DNA of 64,000 nucleotides from Xenopus tropicalis. Lineage: Eukaryota > Chordata > Amphibia > Anura > Pipidae. Location of the stretch: NCBI RefSeq assembly GCF_000004195.4, contig NC_030685.2, forward strand, positions 52,962,016 through 53,026,015. The letters are read 5' to 3'. Position numbers and translations under genes: made by a program. Below are positions 1-10,300 of this stretch, in pieces (within the stretch, counting starts at the first letter, position 1; each line of letters opens with the position of its first letter). The notes under the pieces are model-generated. The model ran no database searches. It was not told the origin of the DNA and was given only the letters and a program-made list of their open reading frames with translations.

Positions 1-309
1 GGCTCAGCATATTATGCTGGGGAGAAAGTAATTGATTTCTTTGCTTTGTGAAGCATGAAACCCATTTTTGTGTATTTTATATAAGGTGTGCTAAACTTTG
101 AAAAGAACTGTATTAGAGAACAACATGATGTGTACCAGATGAAATGGTGAGCATTTAAAAGCAGAAGGTGTGTTTGCATCATTTTCATACAGTATGGTTT
201 CAGGCCACAATCTGTAAAGTCTGCCCACATTAGTTCATGTTCCCTAGCTGCCATGTGTCTCTGCGTTAAGAAGTGATTAATTTTGGGAAAGAAATTTGTT
301 TCCATTGCC

Positions 310-678
310 TTAAAGTGATACTGAGACGAAAAAACAACTTTTTCAAATATGAATCTACATAAAAAGTTGCCTATAGGTCGTGTTGATAATTTTTTACTGA
401 TATGGCTGCTTTTGTAAGTAATTGTTACTTGAAATCTCAAAACCTGACTGTTTTGCCAGCCTGACTGTCCCTTCTCAGCCTGTCAGTTACAGCTTCTAAT
501 GCCAACGGCCTCCTGCTGGACAAATATGGCAGCCCCCTCATAGAGGAACATGGGGGATCTGATAAGGAATGTAAAAGCTTGGACAAATACTTTTAAGGCA
601 AAATTATAAATAGCAAGCAAAGACAATGTTATGACAGATGTAAAAAAGGTTTCATTTCTGGTGTCAGTATCTCTTTAA
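310..678. mobile_element. T2-type MITE, GTGATACTGA subfamily, copy 1
   Basis: Ends TTAAAGTGATACTGAGAC and GTGTCAGTATCTCTTTAA, with TTAA at 310-313 and 675-678. The interior matches the element at 22592-22963 (AAAAAGTTGCCTATAGGTC, CTGACTGTCCCTTCTCAGCC). It lies in the aox1 intron after exon 5 and abuts the next element through a shared TTAA. Confidence 0.87.
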
Positions 679-1150
679 AGAGGACCTGCCACCAAGACAT
701 AAAAAGCTGTATAGTAAAAGTCCTTTTCAAATTAAACATGAAACCCAAATTCATTTTTATATTAACACATCCAAACCCATTATAAAGGCATCTAAAAATC
801 CCAGCTGTCAATCATATATTGCTTCCCCTGCCTCTATGCCTAAGGCATAGAGGTGGGGCAGACAATACCCTTAGCTTTCCATTCAGCACTACCTAGATGT
901 CACTGCACATCTCACTTTTCCCCTCCCTCCTCCTCATCTAACTGTGTAGCCAGTGCATGGGCAAGGGCATCTGGTCCCCCATTCTGGCACATAAACGAGA
1001 TTTTGGCATGATACAAAGCTTGCCTTCATAACAGTGTCCACAAAATGGTGCCTGCCACTATTTATATAGAGTAAGTCAAGTTTATTTTGCTCAACTAACA
1101 ATATAGAAAATAATTTGGAGTTATTTCTTAGGATGACAGGTCCCCTTTAA
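675..1150. mobile_element. T2-type MITE, GGACCTG subfamily
   Basis: Ends TTAAAGAGGACCTGCCACC and GGATGACAGGTCCCCTTTAA, with TTAA at 675-678 and 1147-1150. The interior is not a clear palindrome. It lies in the aox1 intron downstream of exon 5. Confidence 0.82.
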
Positions 1151-1311
1151 TAAATATTTCCTAAAAGATATAAAACATAAAAATATAAAACATGCATGCA
1201 CTATTTTATGTGCCCAACTTGATATTTTTATTGTAATTAAGAAGGTTTTACTAAGCAAACCAAATAACATATATACTGAATGGTACACTGAGCTGCAGTG
1301 GCATATCTTAC

Positions 1312-4300
1312 CTCCTAGGCTTTCATATATCTGCTCCATAGTTGGTTCTGGATGATTCCTTAGTAAGCTATACACAGACATCACCATCCCAGGAGTACAG
1401 AAACCACACTGGGAACCATGAGCTTTAGCTATTCTCTCCTGTAGTGGCAAACAACATAAATACATTAAGCCAGGCTACAATGTGTTTAGTTAGTGGTAAA
1501 CAACTTTAGTTTTTTCTTAACTTCACATCTGAAGAGATCCAAATTAAAATGGAAAAGTAGCTTTTTGAACCACAAATGTACTTATGTACTTCATTTTAGT
1601 GACTATATTCTATTGCAGGAGGAACTTTCTCTGTATCCAGGGGTTGTTATCCATATGTTAAGATTTCTTGCAATGGGGAATCCATAACAACAGACCTGGG
1701 GGATGGTACAATTATAGAGGGACCACTGACTGACCTGTAATTTCAATATATGTGTGCAAAATAGATCCTCTACCCCTCGTGTTACGACCTTCACAAGCAT
1801 GTTCCTTCTTTTGTATTACATTTCTTAGATATATCATTGCACTATACAGGGAGCCAGTTGTTGTTTGTACTAATGGTTCTTCAGAATGGGTGGTAGGACA
1901 GTTCTGTAGGTGGAGTTTATCTACAGCCACATATCAAAAGCAATAGTTTGTCAAATTTTCAGTTTTGTGCCTCGCATTACCCCTTGCAGCTTCTTTAGAC
2001 TGAATATTCTAGGAGTTTTGGCCATAAGTTTGCCATCATTGCTTTCCAAATACAGATGTATCGTACAGATATATACTCCTGGTCTGCCATTGAACAGCTG
2101 AATATAAGACCTACTTACAAAGCTTTACCAGTTCCTGTGTCTCTTATATTGTAATTAATCCTTATCAAGAATGTAACTAGTGTTGACTCTTTGGTTTAGG
2201 AGAAACTAAAGTAATGTAATTCAGACAGCTGGGAAACAATATAATGATTGTTCTTGTTGTTTCTGAATGTTTTGTGGTGCATGGTGGATTTTTATTATCC
2301 TCTATATAGCAGTAGCAAACCTTTAATGCAGCACTGTACAATAATCACTTACATCAATTTCTGCCCCCAAAGAGTCTAATATCAGTCATACAATTCACAC
2401 ACTCGCATAGGATAAACTTGTTCAGAAGTAATCTATCCCACCAATATGCTTCATTCTGTTTAAACTATAAAGACAAAATATGCTACAGTAGGAGTGGAAG
2501 AACTGATAAAGGGGCAGAGTGCAATGAAAAAGGCTTTCCTGTTGGTTTCATCACAAAAACCTAAAGTTTTGTGTTTAACAAAATGGGGCTTAAAGTGAAA
2601 GTTTCCCTGTTTGCCCTGTTTAGCTCAAGAATTAACAAAAACCAGAAGCCTCATTTTCAATGCATGTTGAAAATGAGGCTTCTGCTCTTTTAAGAAGATA
2701 TGACTACAGGTCCTCATCTGTTACCCAAAATGCTCAGGACCTGGGATTTTCCAGATAAGGGATCTTTTGGTAATTCGGATCACCATATCTGCTAAAAAAA
2801 CATTTAAAATTAAATAAACCCAGTAGGATTATTTTGCCACCATTAAAGCTTAATTATATCTTAGTTGGGATCAGGTAAAGGTGCTTTTTTATTATTACAA
2901 AGAAAAAAATAAATAATTTTTAAAAACGTGAAATTTTGAGTAAAATGGAATCTATGGCAGATAGGCTTCCCATAATTAGGAGCTTTCTGAATAGTGGATT
3001 TCCGTATAATGGATCCCATACATGATCAAATTGCACTAAACTAAACCAAATTCCTTACTCACAATTTTTAGATGTTAAGAATGATTTATTATTGTTAATA
3101 TGATTACATAATAGCCATTTCATTACCTTAGTTATTTTTTTACACATATGTCACAATGTCAGGAACAGAATGTGCAAGACTTTCTTTTATTTCAACAGTA
3201 GTTTGATTTGCGTTACTTTGGAATCAATCACTATTACTGTACCTGCACAGGATGCAATTTGGTAGTTGTGCTTCCGATGCCCTCGATGGTTGTGACGGCT
3301 GCACCATGCATGGAGCATATTGGCAGTAGGCAGGCATTGGCTGAGAAATGTCTGTTAACAGTTAAGTGCCATTCCTGAATGAAACATTATACTAAAATTT
3401 AAAAAAAAAGTACATTCCGCATCTGATACTAACTATGATATTATATAAAAAGGTGAGAAACAGGTGAGAATGGTTTGTACTTTGTGTGACCCACGGTATT
3501 AGTCAGTATTAGTAACCTTACCTTTTATATTGGGCTTGAAAAACTGGTTCTCATTTTGTAATCTCATGATTCCAAACCACTGTGTTTTTCTGTTTTTCTT
3601 CTTATATGAGTTAATTCCTGTTTCCACCAGCAGTGGATGGAGTATAACTATATATATATATAGGGGGTCAGCTGGGTGATTTTTAACAATAGTTTATTCC
3701 ACAAGTCACTTTTAGATGTAATGATTTGTAACTGAGAGCTGTGTTGATGCACAAGGTGTGAAGCCATATACTATTTGGCACTAGTCACTTTAATTTGAAT
3801 TTATGAATTGGTAGTTCTGGTGTTACAATAAGTTGTAACTAGTGATTGGATTTTTATTCACAATATTTTTAGAATGTTTCACTTTCTTTAAGCACAAGAA
3901 ACATGTAGGGACAGACAAAGTAGTTTAGCATTGATACTAACATAAATAGACTAGGAGGTTTATATCCTTCAAGTAATCAATATATTTGGTTCTACCCTCA
4001 TAGATCTATTATGTTTGAAGTGCGAAAAAGTGGTTACTATTACTAGTAGTTTCCCAGCTGTTTTTGATTTAGAAGCTAAGAGCAGTTGAACAAAGATGGA
4101 CACATTTGCACATCTATCTGCTTTAATAAATATGTAACACCAACACCAATAAAACAGTAACACCAACAAATGAAAGTGTTTTCAAGTGATTAAAATATAA
4201 TGTGTGTTTGCTACAGAAGCCCAACTGTACTTTATATAAACCAAGCTGTTGTGTAACCATGGGAATACAATGGGAATCTATAGAACACATCTGATATATG

Positions 4301-7300
4301 TTATGTAAGCTGTGCCCTTTTCTCCTTTTTCAATTTGAATGGCTGCCCCCTTGGATAGATTGCAGCTTTGTTTATATAAAGCAAACACACACCTTTTCCA
4401 CTGCAGGGCAAGAGTACATAATATATTATTGCTTTGATACACTTTACATTTTTTATTTTACTGTTCCTTTAGGGCCGTGGTAGACAGGGAGATTAGTCGC
4501 CTGTGACAAATCTAACTTGTCACGGGTGACTAATCTCCCCGATATGCCACCCCACCTGCTAGAATGTAAATCACCGGTGGGATGGCATACCATACCATTT
4601 CCTCTCAAGGCAACTTTGGCGTTTTCGGCAAATCGCCGCGCCGCGTATGCTATCCCACCACCGATTTACATTCTAGCCTGTGGGATGGCATATCGGGGAG
4701 ATTAGTCACCCGCGACAAGGGAGATTTGTCGCGGGCAACTAATCTCCCAGTCTGTCACGGCCCTTAAAGTTTCCAGGTAAGTGTTGGTCAGATAATTCTA
4801 TAATTCAGATAAAGCAGTTTGTTGGAGGCTAAGGATGAAAAACAACCACATAGATACCCAAGTGTATATCCTGATTAAAGGAAGGAGTTCTTTAATCTAC
4901 TTAACACTGTACATTACAAGTGTCCTAAGCAACTGTAAAACTGTCACTAAAATGCAGCATGATAAAGCAGGTTAAGGATACAGAATCTTCTTGGAAACAG
5001 GATGGATGGTTGATACCATTACTGTGCAAGCACCACATCCACCACCTCCACATCCATATTTTGTTCCCGTGAGAAGAACTATTGAGCACAAGGTTCAGGA
5101 AAATTACGTTTCATAGTCTTTATAGAGCAAAATATTTTCAGTTTAAAACAATGAGCCACTGAAGTGAAACTTTAGATTCACTTATCTGAGACTGGGAGTG
5201 AATATACTTACATTACAAAAAGTGCCACTATTATTATCTATCTTGTCTGTATCTATTGTGTTGGCTTGTTTTTTAGCCTAATGAAAATGTGTGACTGCAT
5301 GTTTCTGTTTAGTCAGGTGTCCGTCACATATTTATATGTTAACACAGAGGAAAGTTGTATGCTGCTACTGATGTGATAATGCAGTGTAAAATTACACTCA
5401 ATCAGTATAAGTCAATACAAGTCTATGGGGCACATTTACTAACCCACGAACGGGCCGAATGCGTCCGATTGCGTTTTTTTCGTAATGATCGGTAATTTTG
5501 CTATTTTTTTTCGTATCTTTTGCGATTTTTTCGTATCTTTTGCGATTTTTTCGGCGTCTTTACGATTTTTGCGTAAAAACGCGAGTTTTTCGTAGCCATT
5601 ACGAAAGTTGCGCAAAGTCGCGATTTTTTCGTAGCGTTAAAACTTGCGCCTTTTAAGTGTTAACGCTACGAAAAAATCGCGACTTTGGCAACTTTCGTAA
5701 TGGCTACGAAAAACTCGCGTTTTTACGCAAAAATCGTAAAGACGCCGAAAAAATACGAAAAAATCGCAAAATTACCGAAAAAGTCGCAAAATGTTCGTTT
5801 CCAATCGGAATTTTTCCAATTCGGATTCTAAATCGTGTCTTAGTAAATCAGCCCCTATGGGTCCATTTGCAATGATGTCGCAGAATGCAATATAAAAAAC
5901 ATAAAAAGTGAAAGGTCTACTTTACACCTTTCCCCCATCTCTGCTGTGTGACTATTTATGTATGCAGGCTTCACTATTGGAGGGCCATGGGTGGTACATG
6001 GGCACCAACTAGCAAAACCCTACCTAAAGCATCATTTAGGAGGTTAAAAGGATGAGCACCAAGGGATGCAAGTACAATGGAGTCCTGTAGTTAATACATG
6101 TTAAATAAAGCTTTTAAGTACAAAGATCCCTCATTACTATGTGAAAAGTGCTTTAAACCTTGGATTTTGTGTAAGGCACAGAATGCAGTTTGCACTTGCC
6201 ATGGATACAGGGTCATGTGCTTTGTCTTTAGACCCTTAAGGGGTCCAATTATGTGCTCCTTATTGCTTCAGCACTTGTGCCCCTATCCATATTAAAGTCA
6301 TTGAGGGTGTGATTTCTGAGTGCTGTTGCTGGCAACTGGAACAAGCCTGTCATGATTTGTATTGGGGAAACATTTTGTTCAGAAATTATTATTTTTTATT
6401 TTTTTTTTAAAAACCCTCTTTATTTGTAGATCCTGGGGCACAGGAGCCAGGAAAATGCAAATTAAAGGGGAATTATTTCAAGTGATCCTCAAACAGTGGC
6501 TCGCAAGCAACATGTTGCTCACCATCCTCTTTGATGTTGCTCCCAGTGGCCTTAAATCAGGTGCTTATTTTTACATTCCGGGCGTGGAGGCAAGTTTTAT
6601 GTTCCTTTAATGATAACTTCACATGTTTTCTAACCATGACTTTTCTTTATTATGGAATTTTACAAAATAAGAAAGATTAAACCTCAAAGTTTCAAAGGAT
6701 ACGTTTCTTCCTTAAGTAGGGTAGAAGCAACTCTTCAGGATCTGCATTTTCCTCAACAATCTGCCATTTAAAATAAATAAATAAATGTGGTTAATTCCTG
6801 TACTTACAGGTGGCTTTACAGGGAATTCACATTAAAGCCTATATTCATTTCACAGTTTATAATAGAGAATTAGTAAAAAGCACTGTATGTTTTCTGAAGC
6901 AGCTCATTCTCAGATGATGATGGTAAAAAGAAAATAGAAAACTATGAAACAAATGTTTCAGGGACAGAGAGAAGTCAAGACATAACATGGGCTCAGGTAG
7001 GATGTATAAAACCTTTCTTAAAGGAACAGTAACACCAAAAAATGAAAGTGTATAAAAGTAACTAAAATATAATGTGCTGCTGCCCTGCACTGGTAAAAGT
7101 TGTGTGTTTACTTCAGAAAGTCTGCTATAATTTATATAAATAAGCTGCTATGTAGCCATGGGGGCAGCCATTAAAAGGAGAAAAGGCACAGGGACATAGC
7201 AGATAACAGATAAAACACTTTTGTATTCTACAGAGCTTATCTGTTATCTGCTATGTAACCTGTGCCTTTTCTCCTTTTTTCCAGCTTGAATGGCTGCCCC

Positions 7301-10300
7301 CGTGGCTACACAGCAGCTTATTATATCAATTATAGTAGTGTTACTGTAGCAAACACACCAGTTTTACCAGTGCAGGGCCACAGTGCATTATATTTTTATT
7401 ACTTTAAAGCTCTTTTATTTTTTGGTGTTACTGTTCCTTTAAGATGAATGACAGAGTAATGAAAAAGAGCATCTCACGCTACTTGTATTTCATACAATAT
7501 TTTTGAACTTCAACTTGTTTTGTTTTTTGTGCTTGTTGTTATAGAATGTCAGCAATATGCCACGGCACAGTATGAAGAACATTTCATACCCTCAATTTAT
7601 TATTGCAGTTTCTGTAATTAGTGATATGTTTACTGTGCACCATGACCAGCGCCGGATTCGTCCTTTCGGCGCCCCTAGGCCACCCCCGTTGGTCGCCCCT
7701 AAGCCCCCCCCCCCCGTGTGCGCATGCGCGAATGCGGAACCACCGCCCCCATGTGCGCATGCGCGAACGCGGAACCACCGCCCCGTGTGCGCATGCGCAA
7801 ACTCTGAACCACCACCCCCTGGTTGCGAGCGCGCATGCGCAAGCATTTAAAGTCCGATACGGAGCAGTGGGGAGAGGTCCCCGTTGCTCCGTAAGGGAGG
7901 CAAACTTACACATTTTATTGCGGCGGGGCGGCATGCCGCCCCTAAATTTTTGCCGCCCTAGGCCCGGGCCTTTGTGGCCTCGCCACAAATCCGGGCCTGA
8001 CCATGACAAACTGAAAGATAACACTGAAGTAATTTATATAGAATTGTTCTGAAACATCCTTGCTTATTATTAACTATAATGCTATAATGCTGAGTCAGTT
8101 TAAAGGAAAATTATTATATAAAAATCCATACATTGGGGTTGATTCACTATAGGGCAATAAATCGCATATAGCGGGCCCAATTCACTTAAGTCCGAAATAA
8201 GGAGTGCTATTTATAGCATGCGTTAAAAATCTTATCACTTCTTATTTTTCGCTCGATTCACTAAAAGGACACTTGTCATAATTAAGAATCGATGTTCTTG
8301 GCGTTATTTATCTTGTGACGACATATTTTCAAGCAATATATTACGCAGCGCACAACATATTACGCAGCACGTTGCTTGAAAATCTGTCATCGCCAGATAA
8401 ATAACGCCAAGAACATCGCTTCTTAATTATGACAAGTATCCTTTTAGTGAATCGAGCGAAAAATAAGAAGTGATAAGATTTTTAACGCATGCTATAAATA
8501 GCACTCCTTATTTCGGACTTTAGTGAATCGGGCCCAGCATGCGTTAAAAATGTTATTGCTTCTTATTTTTTGCGACTTAACGCTCGATTCACTAAAAGGA
8601 CAGGCGTCATAATTAAGACGCAATATTCTTTGCCTTATTTAACTTGCGATGAGCGTTTCCCTTGCGTTAATTCCCGCCGTGTGCGTTATTTCCTGCTGCA
8701 CGCAATATATTTCGCCACATGCTATATTAAGTACCGCCTGCCCCAAGTCGGTGTTAATCTTTGCACGGACTAATGCGATAGTTAGCCCGTTTAACGCTTC
8801 ATATGTGTTTGTGAATCATGCGTTAGTATTATTTCTATGCGAGAATTAACGCAATGCAAGGTAAATAACGCATTGCGGTTTTTTGCGCATGCGATATGCG
8901 TCTTAGTGCATGCAAAATGACTTTGATGAATCGAGACTTAATTATTGCATGCTTTTTTTTAAAAAAAGCATGCGATAAGCGTTATCGACCTTTAGTGAAT
9001 CTGCCCCATATTAATGATTTTTTTTGCCTCTTTTAATATGTGCTGTGGCTGGGAATAATTGCCTATTTTCTGCCATTTTCATTATGTCAAAATTTTTGCC
9101 AGTCATTCCAAATATTTGTCCATGGTATTCTTATATTATTGACACCATATTGTCATACATGGTGGTATGTTGTGGCCATAGTAATAATCCAGACATAACA
9201 ATATCAGTATAACTATATAACTGTAAAGCTATTATCAACATGTTTTAGTGTGCTCACAAATAGCAGGCTGTGACATGGATATACAAAGCTCTGCAAACTG
9301 GAATGAAATCCTTGGCCCTCAACCCAGATTATGGCCTTGCCTTCACTCTCAATCTGTCCTAATCTCTGGAATCAAATTAAATCCTTTGCTTCATCGCTAT
9401 GAACGAAACTATTTCAGGGTCAGTTTTGGGCACAGCACATATTAAGACCCAGTCTGTTTCAATTAACAGATGCAAATTACATGAGTATTGTATAAAGCCA
9501 AGTGTAGCAGATATTGCTCAACATGTTTTGTTTGCTTTAACCATAACATGCGCCAGGCAAAATTTTGTGAAACTGGATAAAAGTTCAGTTTTAGCATTAA
9601 AAAAATCAACTGTATAGAGACTTATTTCTGAATGCATCTGTAATTACTGTAACACTTAAATGAATGCAATCATTGTGCATATTGATGCCTTTCAGGTACT
9701 TGCATCTAAAGACACTGCTGACACATTGCTATAGTTGCGCTGCAGGCACAGGTAGGAGGATTTTCAAGCGTAGAGGCATATTCTTGGCAAGCATTTATCA
9801 GTTTTCCAAGAATACCCTTTTTTGTGGCATTATGCTTTAATGTTATTTATTAAGATGTGCACCCCAATTATGTTTCTTTCAAAGCATTTGGTGCAATTGC
9901 AGTGGGTGTAATGATGTTGTAGTTCTGGATAAAACACTGCATTGTATAGATTGTAAGCTCTATGGGGCAGGGACCTCCATCCTCTTGTGTCTTTGACTCT
10001 TAACTTATTGCAACTGTATTTATCTTGTATCTATCTGTATTTATTGTTGCACTTTGTATTTATCTATTATCTTAATAATCCCCTGTTTGTATTAATGTAT
10101 TCTACTGTACAGCGCTGCGTACATAAGTAGCGCTTTATAAATAAAGATATACATACATACATACATACATTGTGGGTAAAAGAGTCTGCATTCACCTGCT
10201 ACTTCTGTTGGATGAATTCTTACTTACAAGCAGCTCACTGCTTTTCTCCTCTCCCTGCCTCTCCCTCTGAACTCTATCTTCCTCCTTCCTTCCTTCTTAA

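Noticed and set aside
1603..2101. Overlapping open frames on both strands next to aox1 exon 5
   Set aside because: Several frames of 60-70 codons with no recognisable domain, interrupted by stops and without splice-site support. Not an aox1 exon by sequence. Could be an old transposon fragment but nothing supports a family.
1312..3351. Xanthine dehydrogenase instead of aldehyde oxidase
   Set aside because: XDH shares most of this domain, but the [19 protein letters not shown] and LGG positions and the SPATS2L/TYW5 neighbourhood point to AOX.
7557..8052. Open frames of 97-146 codons on both strands
   Set aside because: They lie in the GC-rich hAT-type element; low stop density and tandem repeats explain them.
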